Assembly: GCF_004402485.1 (NCBI RefSeq)
Contig: NZ_SOFG01000009.1
Span: 78,247 to 142,246 of the forward strand
Length of the DNA: 64,000 nt
Direction of reading: 5' to 3'
Source: Cryobacterium algoricola
GTDB taxonomy: Bacteria > Actinomycetota > Actinomycetes > Actinomycetales > Microbacteriaceae
Part shown: piece after piece, positions 46,151 through 56,329 of the stretch
How the letters are laid out: each line of letters begins with the position of its first letter
How positions within the stretch are numbered: the stretch's first letter is position 1
Position numbers and translations under genes: made by a program
The notes under the pieces: model-generated
What the model was told of the DNA's origin: nothing
What the model saw: the letters and a program-made list of their open reading frames with translations, nothing else
Databases searched by the model: none

Positions 46151-47338
46151 ATGACTCCTGCACTCACGGCTTCGCGCACGGACCCTGCGGCGGTCCCCGC
46201 GCTGCGGATCGGCCCGCTCACACTCGACGTGCCCGTCGTCCTCGCACCGATGGCCGGCATCACCAACACCGCGTTCCGCAGGCTCTGCCGGGAATTCGGG
46301 GCCGGCCTCTATGTCAGCGAGATGATCACCTCACGCGCCCTCGTCGAGCGCACTCCCGGTTCGATGCGACTGATCGACCACCACGAGAGCGAGACGACCC
46401 GCTCCATCCAGCTGTACGGCGTCGACCCGAAAACTATCGGCGAGGCCGTCACCATGCTCGTCTCCGAGGATCGTGCAGACCACATCGACCTCAACTTCGG
46501 CTGCCCGGTCCCCAAGGTGACCCGCAAGGGCGGCGGTGCGGCGCTGCCGTGGAAGCTCGGTCTGTTCCGGAGCATCGTCGAAGCCGCCGTGAACGCGGCA
46601 GGGGCCGTTCCGGTCACGATCAAGATGCGCAAGGGCATCGACTCCGACCACCTCACCTACCTCGAGGCGGCCAGGGCCGCGGAAGGCGCGGGCGTCTCGG
46701 CCATCGCCCTGCACGCGCGCACGGCCTCCGACTACTACTCCGGCCAGGCCGACTGGTCGGCCATCGCCACCCTCAAGCAGGCGATCACCAGCATCCCCGT
46801 GCTCGGCAACGGCGACATCTGGTCCGCGCAGGACGCGGTTCGGATGGTCGCCGAGACCGGCTGCGACGGCGTCGTCGTCGGCCGCGGCTGCCTCGGCCGA
46901 CCGTGGCTGTTCGGCGACCTCGCCGCGGCCTTCGGTCCCGCGGAGGGCACCGGCGCCGCGCTCATCCAGCCGAACCTCGGAGTCGTGGCCGACACCTTCC
47001 GTCGGCACACGGAGCTGCTCACCGAGTTCTTCGACAGCGAAGAACGCGCGTGCCGCGACGTGCGCAAGCACGTCGCCTGGTACTTCAAGGGCTACTCGGT
47101 CGGCGGCGAACTGAGGGCGAGCCTCGCCTCCGTCGTCTCCCTCGCCCAGCTCGACGACCTGCTCGGCACCCTCGACCCGACCCAGGAATACCCGGGCATC
47201 GGTGCGGAGGGTCCGCGCGGCCGGGCAGGCAGCCCGAAGAAGACCAGCCTGCCCGAGCATTGGCTCGAGTCGCAGGAACTCGTCGGCTCCGAACGCGCCA
47301 GGCTCACCGAGGGCGAAGGGGACACCAGCGGTGGCTAA
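46151..47338 (+). CDS. dusB: tRNA-dihydrouridine synthase
   Basis: 395 aa FMN enzyme. Catalytic Cys118 lies in DLNFGCPVPKVTRKGGGAAL; FMN-binding APMAGITNTAFR and GNGDIWS are intact, with VVVGRGCLGRPWLF and the helical C-terminal domain. It reduces uridines in the tRNA D-loop. The size and motifs match DusB rather than DusA. GAGAAT lies seven bases before the ATG, so it may be leaderless. It overlaps dgt by eight bases. Confidence 0.93.
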   Translation: MTPALTASRTDPAAVPALRIGPLTLDVPVVLAPMAGITNTAFRRLCREFGAGLYVSEMITSRALVERTPGSMRLIDHHESETTRSIQLYGVDPKTIGEAVTMLVSEDRADHIDLNFGCPVPKVTRKGGGAALPWKLGLFRSIVEAAVNAAGAVPVTIKMRKGIDSDHLTYLEAARAAEGAGVSAIALHARTASDYYSGQADWSAIATLKQAITSIPVLGNGDIWSAQDAVRMVAETGCDGVVVGRGCLGRPWLFGDLAAAFGPAEGTGAALIQPNLGVVADTFRRHTELLTEFFDSEERACRDVRKHVAWYFKGYSVGGELRASLASVVSLAQLDDLLGTLDPTQEYPGIGAEGPRGRAGSPKKTSLPEHWLESQELVGSERARLTEGEGDTSGG

Positions 47339-48578
47339 CCAATCGGGGTACACGAGCTTCGACGAGGAACGCTACTTCCCGGAGGAACACAGCTCACGGC
47401 GCAGCGACTTCGCGCGCGACCGCGCCCGGCTGCTGCACTCGAGCGCCCTCCGCCGCCTGGCGGCCAAGACCCAGGTGCTGAGTCCGACCGCGGGGCTCGA
47501 CTTCGCCAGGAACCGGCTCACCCATTCCCTCGAGGTCGCCCAGATCGGTCGTGAACTCGCCCAGCGTCTCGGCCTCGACCCCGACGTCGTCGACACGGCC
47601 TGCCTCGCCCACGACATCGGGCATCCTCCCTTCGGTCACAACGGCGAGAAGGCACTCAACGCCTGGTCCCTCGACATCGGCGGGTTCGAAGGCAACGCCC
47701 AGACGTTGCGCCTGCTCACCCGCCTCGAGCCGAAGGTCTTCGGACCGGATGGCCACAGCTACGGACTCAACCTCACCCGGGCGAGCCTCGACGCGAGCTG
47801 CAAGTACCCGTGGCCCGCCGGGGAATCCGTGTCCGACCCGAGCGGACGCGCCAAGTTCGGCTACTACCCGGACGACCTGCCCGCCTTCGAATGGATGCGC
47901 ACCGGTGCGCCAGACCGGATGCTGTGCATCGAAGCCGAGGTCATGGACCTCTCCGACGACATCGCATACTCCGTGCACGATTTCGAGGACGCCGTCGTCA
48001 ACGGCTACCTCGACCTCGCCGCCCTGAACGGCCGCGCGAGCACCGAACTCGTCTCGTCGATGCACGCCTGGATCGGCGGAGCCGTCTCCCACGCTGACCT
48101 CGCTGCGGCATACGATCGCCTCGGCGCCCTCGACTCGTGGCTGCGCGGCTGGACGGCAGGCCGCCGCGACCAGGGCAGGCTGAAGAACCTGACGAGCCAG
48201 CTCATCGGCCGGTTCTCCGGAGCGGCCGTGTACGCCACCCGCCAGGCCTACCCGGCCGACCGCATCGCGCGGTTCGGCGCCCACGTCGTGGTGCCGCCGA
48301 ATGTCGCAGCCGAGATCGCCGTGCTCAAGGGCGTCGTCGCGGCCTTCGTCATGTCGAAGAACACCCGGCAGCCGATCTACCAGCAGCAGCGCCAGGTGCT
48401 GACCCTGCTCGCCGACCGGCTGCTCGCCACCGGAGACGAACACCTCGACGCCGGCTCGAAGGAAGACTTCCACGCCGCCGCGGACGATGCCGCCCGCAAG
48501 CGGGTCGTCGTCGACCAGGTCGCGAGCCTCACCGACCAGTCCGCGCTCGCCTGGTACGAGCGCCTCATCCAGAACTGA
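47331..48578 (+). CDS. dgt: dGTP triphosphohydrolase-like protein
   Basis: 415 aa HD-domain enzyme. Metal ligands appear in RNRLTHSLEVAQIG, HDIGHPPFGHNGE and the later Asp of MDLSDDIAYSVHDFED. It removes triphosphate from dGTP or related dNTPs. GTG 47331 overlaps the dusB stop, with GAAGGGG just upstream. The dus-dgt-dnaG order is typical of Actinobacteria. Confidence 0.94.
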   Translation: MANQSGYTSFDEERYFPEEHSSRRSDFARDRARLLHSSALRRLAAKTQVLSPTAGLDFARNRLTHSLEVAQIGRELAQRLGLDPDVVDTACLAHDIGHPPFGHNGEKALNAWSLDIGGFEGNAQTLRLLTRLEPKVFGPDGHSYGLNLTRASLDASCKYPWPAGESVSDPSGRAKFGYYPDDLPAFEWMRTGAPDRMLCIEAEVMDLSDDIAYSVHDFEDAVVNGYLDLAALNGRASTELVSSMHAWIGGAVSHADLAAAYDRLGALDSWLRGWTAGRRDQGRLKNLTSQLIGRFSGAAVYATRQAYPADRIARFGAHVVVPPNVAAEIAVLKGVVAAFVMSKNTRQPIYQQQRQVLTLLADRLLATGDEHLDAGSKEDFHAAADDAARKRVVVDQVASLTDQSALAWYERLIQN

Positions 48579-48624
48579 GCCTGTGCAGAACCCGGCCCGT
48601 GCCGAAGTCGGACGTGCGGCGGGA

Positions 48625-48630
48625 TAACAT
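48625..48630 (+). promoter_or_regulatory. Candidate -10 of dnaG, leaderless spacing
   Basis: TAACAT, six bases, then the ATG at 48637; no ribosome binding site. Confidence 0.55.
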
Positions 48631-48636
48631 TCAGCT

Positions 48637-50505
48637 ATGGCAGGCCTGATTCGACAAAGCGACATTGAAGAGGTCAAGGCCCGAACCAATATCGCCGATA
48701 TCGTCGGCGACTACGTCAGCCTCAAGTCGGCAGGCGTCGGCTCCCTGAAGGGGTTGTGCCCCTTCCACGACGAACGCACCCCGAGCTTCCACGTGCGCCC
48801 GCAGGTCGGCTTCTACCACTGCTTCGGCTGCGGCGAGAGCGGCGACGTCTACTCCTTCCTGCAGAAGATGGACCACGTCACCTTCAGCGAGGCCGTCGAA
48901 CGGCTCGCGGGCCGGGTGGGCCTCGAACTGCACTACGAGGGCGGCGGGGCCGATGCGCCGGACCACACCAACCGGGCCCGCCTCTACGCGGCCAACCAGG
49001 CCGCAGCCGAGTTCTTCGTCGAGCAACTCGGCAGTGCCGGTGCCGCCGTCGGTCGTACGTTCCTCGGCGAACGCGGCTTCGACGCGCACGCCGCGACCCG
49101 GTTCGGGATCGGCTTCGCACCGAAGAGCTGGGACGAACTCACCAGACACCTGCGTGGCCGCGGCTACTCCGACGAGGAGCTGACCCTCGCCGGACTGGTC
49201 TCCAGCCGGGAAGGTTCCAGCGGCATCTACGACCGCTTCCGCGGCCGGCTGGTCTGGCCCATCCGCGACATCACCGGGCAGACCATCGGCTTCGGGGCGC
49301 GCAAGCTCCTCGACGACGACAAGGGCCCGAAGTACCTCAACACGCCGGAAACCCCGATCTACCACAAGGCCCAGGTGCTCTACGGCCTCGACCTCGCCAA
49401 GCGCGATATCTCCCGCAGCCACCAGGTCGTCGTCGTCGAGGGCTACACCGACGTGATGGCGTGCCATCTGGCCGGGGTGACGACCGCGGTCGCGACCTGC
49501 GGCACGTCGTTCGGCGTCGACCACATCAAGGTGCTCCGCCGGGTCCTCGGCGACGACAGCGGCGTGGGCGAGGTCGTCTTCACCTTCGACCCGGATGCCG
49601 CGGGCCAGAAGGCCGCCGTCCGCGCGTTCAGCGAGGAGCAGCGCTTCTCCGCGCAGACCTTCGTCGCCGTCGCCCCAGACGGTTTCGACCCCTGCGACCT
49701 CCGCCTGCACAAGGGCGACGGGGCCGTGCAACGGCTGATCGAATCGAAGAAGCCGATGTTCGAGTTCATGATCCGGCAGCTCCTGTCCCAGTACAACCTC
49801 GAGACCGTCGAAGGACGTGTCTCCGCCCTGCGGGCGGCAGCCCCGCTCGTGAGCGACATTCGCGACCCCGCCCTCCGGCCCGGGTATACCCACGAGCTAG
49901 CCCGCATGCTCGGCATGGAGCTCGGCGAGGTCGGCCGGGCCGTCTCGGCCGCGCTCACCCGCTCACGCACCGCACCGGGGACATCCGCCACCGGCCGAGG
50001 CGGCGAGAGCGACGAGCCCGTGCGCGAACGCCCCTTCTCGATGGTCGAACTGCCCACGGACCCGATCACCCGACTGGAACGCGACGGGCTGATGGCCATG
50101 CTCCAGCGTCCGGCCCTCGTCGGCGTCGAACTGCTGCAACGGGCCGTGCAGACCGCTTTCGCCCATCAGTCCCTCGCCGTCGTTCGCGACGCCATCGCCG
50201 CGAACCTGGACACCCTCTCGGCACCCGACTGGATCGAGCGCGTGGTCGCGGACGTGCCGCTTCCCCTGCAGAACCTGGTCACCGACCTGGCGATGGCGCC
50301 GCTCCCCGAGCGCACCGAACGCGAGGTCGAACGATACGTGCGCGACATCACCATCGCCCTCATCGATCGGGACTTCCTCCGCCAGAAGGCCGAGTTGCTC
50401 GGCCGCCTGCAACGCGCGGACCCCACCGACCGGGTGCCGTACACGGCACTGCAACGCGAACTCATGCGCGTCGAACTCGAGCGGCGCAACCTGCGGGACG
50501 AGTAA
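48637..50505 (+). CDS. dnaG: DNA primase
   Basis: 622 aa. The CHC2 zinc ribbon is C-PFH ... C-FGC (GLCPFHDERTPSF, FYHCFGCGESGD). The Toprim domain has VVVVEGYTDVMACH and TFDPDAAG, and a C-terminal DnaB-binding domain follows. It makes the RNA primers for replication. It is preceded by TAACAT and six bases. It is not followed by rpoD, as it is in some other phyla; a peptide ABC operon starts 156 bases later. Confidence 0.96.
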   Translation: MAGLIRQSDIEEVKARTNIADIVGDYVSLKSAGVGSLKGLCPFHDERTPSFHVRPQVGFYHCFGCGESGDVYSFLQKMDHVTFSEAVERLAGRVGLELHYEGGGADAPDHTNRARLYAANQAAAEFFVEQLGSAGAAVGRTFLGERGFDAHAATRFGIGFAPKSWDELTRHLRGRGYSDEELTLAGLVSSREGSSGIYDRFRGRLVWPIRDITGQTIGFGARKLLDDDKGPKYLNTPETPIYHKAQVLYGLDLAKRDISRSHQVVVVEGYTDVMACHLAGVTTAVATCGTSFGVDHIKVLRRVLGDDSGVGEVVFTFDPDAAGQKAAVRAFSEEQRFSAQTFVAVAPDGFDPCDLRLHKGDGAVQRLIESKKPMFEFMIRQLLSQYNLETVEGRVSALRAAAPLVSDIRDPALRPGYTHELARMLGMELGEVGRAVSAALTRSRTAPGTSATGRGGESDEPVRERPFSMVELPTDPITRLERDGLMAMLQRPALVGVELLQRAVQTAFAHQSLAVVRDAIAANLDTLSAPDWIERVVADVPLPLQNLVTDLAMAPLPERTEREVERYVRDITIALIDRDFLRQKAELLGRLQRADPTDRVPYTALQRELMRVELERRNLRDE

Positions 50506-50523
50506 CTGAGGAGACCTCGCGTG

Positions 50524-50553
50524 TTGCAGGTAGGTAAATATTCTGGCGAGAAT
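50524..50553 (+). promoter_or_regulatory. Candidate promoter of the peptide ABC operon
   Basis: TTGCAG, 18 bases, GAGAAT. The -10 overlaps a short inverted repeat ATTCT-GGCG-AGAAT (50540-50553), which may be an operator. The transcript leader would be about 100 bases. Confidence 0.4.
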
Positions 50554-50661
50554 TCGGGCAAACTGCGTTTTTCGTGATATTCCTTTCGATACAGCAATGC
50601 AGAGGTGCGGCTCCCTCGCATGCCGCCTCTGCCGCATTTCGAGAGAAAGAGGCTCACGCAC

Positions 50662-52290
50662 ATGGCATATTCACCCACCAGGCGCACCAGGCTGATCGGG
50701 GGACTGGCGCTCGTCGCCGCTTCCGCGCTCGTCCTCGCCGGCTGCTCGGCAGGCGGCACCACCGCGACCGCCGGGGGCACCCTCCTGATCGGCACGACCG
50801 ACAAGGTCACGACCCTTGACCCGGCCGGCTCGTACGACAACGGCTCCTTCGCCGTGATGAACCAGGTCTTCCCGTTCCTGATGAACAGCGCATACGGCAC
50901 CGCCGACGTGACGCCGGACATCGCGAGCAAGGCCGAGTTCACGAGCCCGACCGAATACACGGTCACGCTCAAGCCCGACCTCGTCTTCGCGAACGGCCAC
51001 AAGCTCACGTCCTCCGACGTGAAGTTCAGCTTCGACCGCCAGCTGAAAATCAAGGACGCCAACGGCCCGTCGACCCTGCTCTACAACCTCGACAGCGTCA
51101 AGGCCGTCGACGACACCACCGTTGTCTTCACCCTCAAGGCCGCGAACGACCAGGTCTTCCCGCAGATCCTGTCGAGCCCCGCCGGTGTCATCGTCGACGA
51201 GGAGTCCTTCTCCGCGACCGCGATCACGCCCGACGCCGACATCGTGAAGGCGAACGCCTTCGCCGGCCAGTACGTCATCACGAGCTACGACTTCAACAAC
51301 CTCATCGGCTACAAGGCCAACAAGGACTACAAGGGCAACCTCGGCCCGGCGAAGACGGATGTCGTCAATGTCAAGTACTACGCCGACGCGTCGAACCTCA
51401 AGCTCGACGTGCAGGAAGGCAATATCGACGTCGCCTTCCGCAGCCTGTCCTCGACGGACATCGATGACCTGCGCGGCAACGACAAGGTCAAGGTCGTCGA
51501 CGGACCCGGTGGAGAGATCCGCTACATCGTCTTCAACTTCGACACCCAGCCGTTCGGCGCCAAGACGCCCGAGGCCGACCCGGCCAAGTCGCTCGCCGTC
51601 CGCCAGGCCGTCGCCGACCTCGTCGACCGTGCCGAGATCGCCAAGCAGGTCTACAAGGGCACGTACACGCCGCTCTACTCCTACGTTCCGGCCGGCATGA
51701 CCGGTGCCACCGAGTCCCTCAAGGGCCTCTACGGCGACGGCAACGGAGGACCAGACAAGGCCAAGGCCAAGGCAACCCTCGAGGCCGCAGGCATCACGAG
51801 CCCCGTCGCCCTCAACCTGCAGTACAACACCGACCACTACGGACCCGGCTCGAGCGATGAATACGCGCTCGTCAAGGACCAGCTGGACGCATCCGGCCTC
51901 TTCACGGTCAACCTGGCTTCGACGGAGTACGTCACGTACTCCAAGGAGCGCGTGAAGGACGCCTACCCCGCTTACCAGCTCGGCTGGTACCCGGACTACT
52001 CGGACGCCGACAACTACCTGACGCCGTTCTTCGCCGATGGCAACTTCGTCGGAAACCACTACAGCGACGCCGCAGTGAACGACCTGATCAAGACCCAGGC
52101 CGTCACGACGGACAAGGCCGCCCGCACCAAGCTCATTGAGGAGATCCAGGACAAGGTGGCCGCCCAGCTGTCGACCCTGCCCCTCCTCCAGGGCGCCCAG
52201 GTCGCCGTGACCGGTAGCACCGTCACCGGCACCAAAGATACGCTCGACGCATCCTTCAAGTTCCGCTACGCGGCGCTGAAGAAGGGCTAA
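50662..52290 (+). CDS. Peptide/oligopeptide ABC transporter substrate-binding lipoprotein
   Basis: 542 aa SBP_bac_5 protein. Lipoprotein signal with lipobox LVLAGC (Cys33). Typical segments include GTTDKVTTLDPAGSYDNGSF, VTLKPDLVFANGHKLTSSDVKFSFDR, VRQAVADLVDRAEIAKQVYKG and YPDYSDADNYLTPFF. It captures peptides outside the cell for the permeases encoded downstream. AAAGAGG precedes the ATG. A strong stem-loop after the stop probably limits read-through so that the binding protein is made in excess. Confidence 0.93.
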   Translation: MAYSPTRRTRLIGGLALVAASALVLAGCSAGGTTATAGGTLLIGTTDKVTTLDPAGSYDNGSFAVMNQVFPFLMNSAYGTADVTPDIASKAEFTSPTEYTVTLKPDLVFANGHKLTSSDVKFSFDRQLKIKDANGPSTLLYNLDSVKAVDDTTVVFTLKAANDQVFPQILSSPAGVIVDEESFSATAITPDADIVKANAFAGQYVITSYDFNNLIGYKANKDYKGNLGPAKTDVVNVKYYADASNLKLDVQEGNIDVAFRSLSSTDIDDLRGNDKVKVVDGPGGEIRYIVFNFDTQPFGAKTPEADPAKSLAVRQAVADLVDRAEIAKQVYKGTYTPLYSYVPAGMTGATESLKGLYGDGNGGPDKAKAKATLEAAGITSPVALNLQYNTDHYGPGSSDEYALVKDQLDASGLFTVNLASTEYVTYSKERVKDAYPAYQLGWYPDYSDADNYLTPFFADGNFVGNHYSDAAVNDLIKTQAVTTDKAARTKLIEEIQDKVAAQLSTLPLLQGAQVAVTGSTVTGTKDTLDASFKFRYAALKKG

Positions 52291-52318
52291 GTTCGGCTTG
52301 TTTCACCAGGTGTAACCG

Positions 52319-52348
52319 GGGGCATTCAGCCGTGAAGCTGGGTGCCCC
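52319..52348 (+). terminator. Intra-operon stem-loop after the binding-protein gene
   Basis: GGGGCATTCAGC / GCTGGGTGCCCC pair over 12 bases (with two G-U) around CGTGAA, followed by TTTCCC. Such hairpins stabilise the binding-protein mRNA or attenuate transcription. Confidence 0.75.
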
Positions 52349-52375
52349 TTTCCCATTCTCGATCGATAGGCAGTG

Positions 52376-53461
52376 ATGACAACAGTGGCAGCGCGCCCGA
52401 CGGCCCCCCAGGTCACCCGGCGCAAACGGACCTCCCCAGGCGGGGGGATCGGTCGCTATATCGCGGTCCGCTTCCTGCTCATCTTCCCGACGATCTTCAT
52501 CCTCGTCTCCATGGTCTTCTGGCTGATGCGCGCGACCGGCGACCCGATCACGGCCGCCCTCGGCGGCCGCCTCACCGCCGACCAGCTCGCTGAACGCATC
52601 CACGCGGCCGGCTACGACCGGCCGATCCTGATCCAGTACTTCGAGTACCTCGGTCAGATCTTCACCGGCAACTTCGGCACCACGATCAGCACGAACAAGC
52701 CGGTCGTCGACGTGCTCCTCACTTATGGAGTCGCCACGGCCGAGCTCGCGTTCTACGCACTCGTGGTCGCCTTCATCGTGGGCATTCCACTCGGGATGGT
52801 CGCGGCGTACTTCCGTGACAAGGGCCAGGACGCCTCCCTCCGCATCTTCGCGATCCTCTGCTACGCCACTCCGGTCTTCTTCTCCGGCCTGCTGCTGAAA
52901 CTGGTCTTCTCGGTCTGGTTCAAGGTCCTGCCGGTCGCAGGTCGGGCGACCACCGGATCCGAGCTGCAGATGCAGTTCCTGCCGAACAAGACCGGCATCT
53001 ACACGATCGACGCGATCATGACGGGCAACCCCGCCGTGCTGATGGACGTGCTCGCCCACGCCGTGCTCCCGGCGATCGCCCTCGGCCTGCTCACCGCCGG
53101 CGTCTTCCTCCGGCTCGTGCGCACCAACGTCATCGGCACCCTCGGCACCGACTACGTGGATGCCGCCCGGTCGCGGGGGGTGAGCGAGTTCCGGCTCGTC
53201 TCCAAGCACGCATACCGTCCGGCCCTGATCCCGATCATCACCGTGATCGGCCTCCAGATCGCCCTCCTCCTCGGCGGCGCCGTGCTGACCGAGACGACCT
53301 TCGAATGGAAGGGCCTCGGCTTCATGCTCTCCGAATTCCTCAAGGCGCGTGACTTCGTCGCCGTGCAGGGCATCGTCGCCCTGCTCGCCGTGATCGTGGC
53401 GTTGTCGAACTTCATCGTGGACATCATCGCCGCGATCATCGACCCGAGGGTGAGGTACTGA
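52376..53461 (+). CDS. Peptide ABC permease, DppB/OppB type
   Basis: 361 aa, six predicted helices. It has the N-terminal RYIAVRFLLIFPTIFILVSMVFWLMR helix and the EAA loop DYVDAARSRGVSEFRLVSKHAYRPALIPIITVIG. A GTG three bases earlier could also start. The C-terminus DPRVRY ends two bases before the next permease. Confidence 0.94.
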   Translation: MTTVAARPTAPQVTRRKRTSPGGGIGRYIAVRFLLIFPTIFILVSMVFWLMRATGDPITAALGGRLTADQLAERIHAAGYDRPILIQYFEYLGQIFTGNFGTTISTNKPVVDVLLTYGVATAELAFYALVVAFIVGIPLGMVAAYFRDKGQDASLRIFAILCYATPVFFSGLLLKLVFSVWFKVLPVAGRATTGSELQMQFLPNKTGIYTIDAIMTGNPAVLMDVLAHAVLPAIALGLLTAGVFLRLVRTNVIGTLGTDYVDAARSRGVSEFRLVSKHAYRPALIPIITVIGLQIALLLGGAVLTETTFEWKGLGFMLSEFLKARDFVAVQGIVALLAVIVALSNFIVDIIAAIIDPRVRY

Positions 53462-53463
53462 CC

Positions 53464-54579
53464 ATGAGCCACGCACCAGACACCACCATCGCCCCCGTCC
53501 GTCGCGGCGGCCTCTCGGCACTCTGGAACCGGCTCCCCGTCGTGCACCAGGTGAAGCAGAGCATGGGCCTGCAGCGCGGGATGCTCGTCACCGGCCTCGT
53601 CATCACCGGCCTGTTCGTGCTCACCGCCATTTTCGCCCCGCTGATCTCGCCGTACGGCTTCAGCCAGCTGCGAGACGCGAACGGTCCGTTCGGCGCGCAG
53701 GTGCCCCCGGGCGGCGCCCACCTCCTCGGAACCACCGTCGGCGGCTACGACGTGCTGTCCCGCGTACTCTGGGGCGCCCAGACCGCGTTGTTCGTCATCG
53801 TCGTCGCGGTCCTGCTCTCCATCTTCGCCGGAGTGTTCCTCGGCCTCGTCTCCGGCTACTTCGGCGGCTGGCTCGACCGGATCCTCGTCGTCATCTGTGA
53901 CGCCGTCTACGCATTTCCCTCGCTGCTGCTCGCGATCGTGATGTCGATCGTGATCTCCGGCGGCAAGTCCGACCTGGTCGGCGGCGTCTTCGCGGCAGCC
54001 ATCTCGATCACCGTCGTGTTCATCCCGCAATACTTCCGGGTGATCCGCGCGGAGACCGTTCGGATCAAGGCGGAGGCCTACGTCGAGTCCGCCCGGGTCC
54101 TCGGCGCGAGCAACGGGCGGATCATGTTCCGGCACGTGCTCCGGAACGCCACGCGTACCCTCCCGCTCATCTTCACCCTGAATTCCTCCGAGGCGATCCT
54201 CACCCTCGCCGGACTCGGCTTCCTCGGTTTCGGGATCGAACCGAGCGCAGCGGCCGAGTGGGGCTACGACCTGAACAAGGCCCTCTCGGACGTCACGAGC
54301 GGCATCTGGTGGACCTCGCTGTTCCCCGGGCTCGCAATCGTGCTCGTCGTGCTCGGCATCACTCTCGTCGGCGAGAGCCTCAACGACCTCGCCGACCCGC
54401 GCCTCCGCGGTCGCCGCTCGGTCGGCAAGGTCGTCTCCGTCGTCGCCGCGACCTCCGTCGTACCGGGCGGCACGCTGACGGGCGGCCCTGGCGGCCTCGA
54501 CGGCCTCGAGGGCGGCGCCGACGGGATCGACGCTGACATAGACAGCTTCACAGACGAAGGATTCGAGGACCGGTCATGA
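53464..54579 (+). CDS. Peptide ABC permease, DppC/OppC type
   Basis: 371 aa. Long N-terminal tail, first helix near 40, a soluble insert with HLLGTTVGGYDVLSRVLWGAQ (the OppC hallmark) and EAA loop AYVESARVLGASNGRIMFRHVLRN. The C-terminus has an unusual 55-residue Gly/Asp-rich tail after the NDLADPRLRGR end. It overlaps the next gene by four bases. Confidence 0.93.
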   Translation: MSHAPDTTIAPVRRGGLSALWNRLPVVHQVKQSMGLQRGMLVTGLVITGLFVLTAIFAPLISPYGFSQLRDANGPFGAQVPPGGAHLLGTTVGGYDVLSRVLWGAQTALFVIVVAVLLSIFAGVFLGLVSGYFGGWLDRILVVICDAVYAFPSLLLAIVMSIVISGGKSDLVGGVFAAAISITVVFIPQYFRVIRAETVRIKAEAYVESARVLGASNGRIMFRHVLRNATRTLPLIFTLNSSEAILTLAGLGFLGFGIEPSAAAEWGYDLNKALSDVTSGIWWTSLFPGLAIVLVVLGITLVGESLNDLADPRLRGRRSVGKVVSVVAATSVVPGGTLTGGPGGLDGLEGGADGIDADIDSFTDEGFEDRS

Positions 54580-56324
54580 CCGAGGCATTCACGACCGCCC
54601 CCGAGCCGGCCGGCCGGGTGTCCGGCACCGCGCGCAGCTCCGACGTGCTCAGCATCACCGACCTCAGCGTGACCTTCGCGACCGATGCCGGCGCGGTGCG
54701 CGCCGTCGCCGGCGTCAGCCTCCGGGTCGCTCCCGGCGAGGTGCTCGCGATCGTCGGTGAGAGCGGCAGCGGCAAGACCGTCACCGCCAAGACCATCCTC
54801 GGCCTGCTTCCCGAGACCGCGACATCGTCGGGGGCCGTGTTCCTGAGCAGCAAGGACGGCTCGAGCACGAACAACGTGATCTCCGTCGGCAAGCAGAAGC
54901 TCCGCCAGCTCCGCGGCACCGACGTCTCCATGGTCTTCCAGGAGCCGTCGACTGCGCTCAACCCCGTCTACACCGTCGGCTGGCAGATTATGGAGGGCAT
55001 CAGGGCCCACGGCCAGGTCGGCCGCGCCGAGGCGAAGAAGAAGGCCATCGAGATCCTCGGGAGGGTCGGCATCCCCGACCCCGAAATCCGGGTCAACTAC
55101 TTCCCGCACCAGTTCTCCGGGGGCCAGAAGCAGCGCGTCGTGATCGCCATGGCCCTCGTCCTCGACCCCGGCCTGATCGTCGCCGACGAGCCGACCACCG
55201 CGCTCGACGTCACCGTGCAGGCCGAGATCCTCGACCTGCTCCGCCGCTGCCGCGACGACTTCGGCACGGCCATCGTGCTGATCACCCACAACATGGGTGT
55301 CGTCGCCGACCTCGCAGACCGGGTCGCGGTGATGTACCAGGGCAAGGTCGTCGAAGAAGCGGATGCGCGCACCCTCTTCGCGTCCCCCCAGAACGACTAC
55401 ACGAAGAAACTCCTCGCCGCCGTGCCACACCTCGGCCAGGGTGTCGTGCACGCCGCCGACCGCGCGGCCGCACGGAAGCCGGACTGGGCAGCGGGGACGC
55501 CCGTCGTCGTCGCCGAGGACCTGCGGATCGAATATCCCGGACGACTCGGCCGAGGCGGCTTCACCGCCGTCGACGGCGTGAGTTTCAGCATCCGCCCTGG
55601 CGAAGTCCTCGGCCTCGTCGGCGAGAGCGGAAGCGGCAAGACCACGATCGGCCGCGCCATCGCCGGCCTCACCCGGGTGACAGACGGTTCCCTGACCGTG
55701 CACGGTCACCAGATGAACGGCTTCAAGGAGCGCGCCTTCAAGAAGCTCCGCAGCGACATCGGCTTCGTCTTCCAGGACCCGGCATCGAGCTTCAACCCGC
55801 TGCTGACCATCGCCGACTGCGTCGCTGAGCCCCTGATCGTTCACGGCCGGGCGAAGAACCCGGCCGCGGCGCGGGCGAGGGTCGACGAGCTGCTCGAGGC
55901 CGTGCAGCTGCCGCGCAGCTACGGCGACCGGTACCCGCACGAGTTGAGCGGCGGCCAGCGCCAGCGCGCGAGCCTCGCGCGGGCACTCGCGCTCGAACCC
56001 AGCCTGCTGATCGCCGACGAGCCCACCTCGGCGCTCGATGTCTCCGTACAGGCCCGGGTCCTGGAGCTCTTCGCAGAACTCCAGCGGGAATTCGGTTTCG
56101 CGGCGCTCTTCATCAGCCATGACCTCGCCGTCGTGGACATCCTCGCCGACCGCATCGCGGTGCTTTACCACGGCAAGCTCGTCGAGGAAGGAACGAGCGC
56201 GGAGGTGCTCGGCGATCCGAAGGATCCGTACACCCAGCGCCTGCTCGCCTCCCTGCCCGTCCCTGACCCGGTGGAACAGGCCGAACGCCGTGAGAAGCTG
56301 CGGGAGCTGCGTACGGCAGGATAG
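54576..56324 (+). CDS. Fused peptide ABC ATPase (DppD-DppF type)
   Basis: 582 aa with two complete nucleotide-binding domains. First: GESGSGKT near residue 63, FSGGQKQRVVIAMAL, IVADEPTTALD. Second: GESGSGKT near 350, LSGGQRQRASLARAL, LIADEPTSALD. Both have the oligopeptide-family C-terminal extension (NDYTKKLLAAVP, DPYTQRLLASLP). One polypeptide thus provides both ATPases of the importer, making the separate third ATPase downstream surplus. Confidence 0.94.
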   Translation: MTEAFTTAPEPAGRVSGTARSSDVLSITDLSVTFATDAGAVRAVAGVSLRVAPGEVLAIVGESGSGKTVTAKTILGLLPETATSSGAVFLSSKDGSSTNNVISVGKQKLRQLRGTDVSMVFQEPSTALNPVYTVGWQIMEGIRAHGQVGRAEAKKKAIEILGRVGIPDPEIRVNYFPHQFSGGQKQRVVIAMALVLDPGLIVADEPTTALDVTVQAEILDLLRRCRDDFGTAIVLITHNMGVVADLADRVAVMYQGKVVEEADARTLFASPQNDYTKKLLAAVPHLGQGVVHAADRAAARKPDWAAGTPVVVAEDLRIEYPGRLGRGGFTAVDGVSFSIRPGEVLGLVGESGSGKTTIGRAIAGLTRVTDGSLTVHGHQMNGFKERAFKKLRSDIGFVFQDPASSFNPLLTIADCVAEPLIVHGRAKNPAAARARVDELLEAVQLPRSYGDRYPHELSGGQRQRASLARALALEPSLLIADEPTSALDVSVQARVLELFAELQREFGFAALFISHDLAVVDILADRIAVLYHGKLVEEGTSAEVLGDPKDPYTQRLLASLPVPDPVEQAERREKLRELRTAG

Positions 56325-56329
56325 GAAGT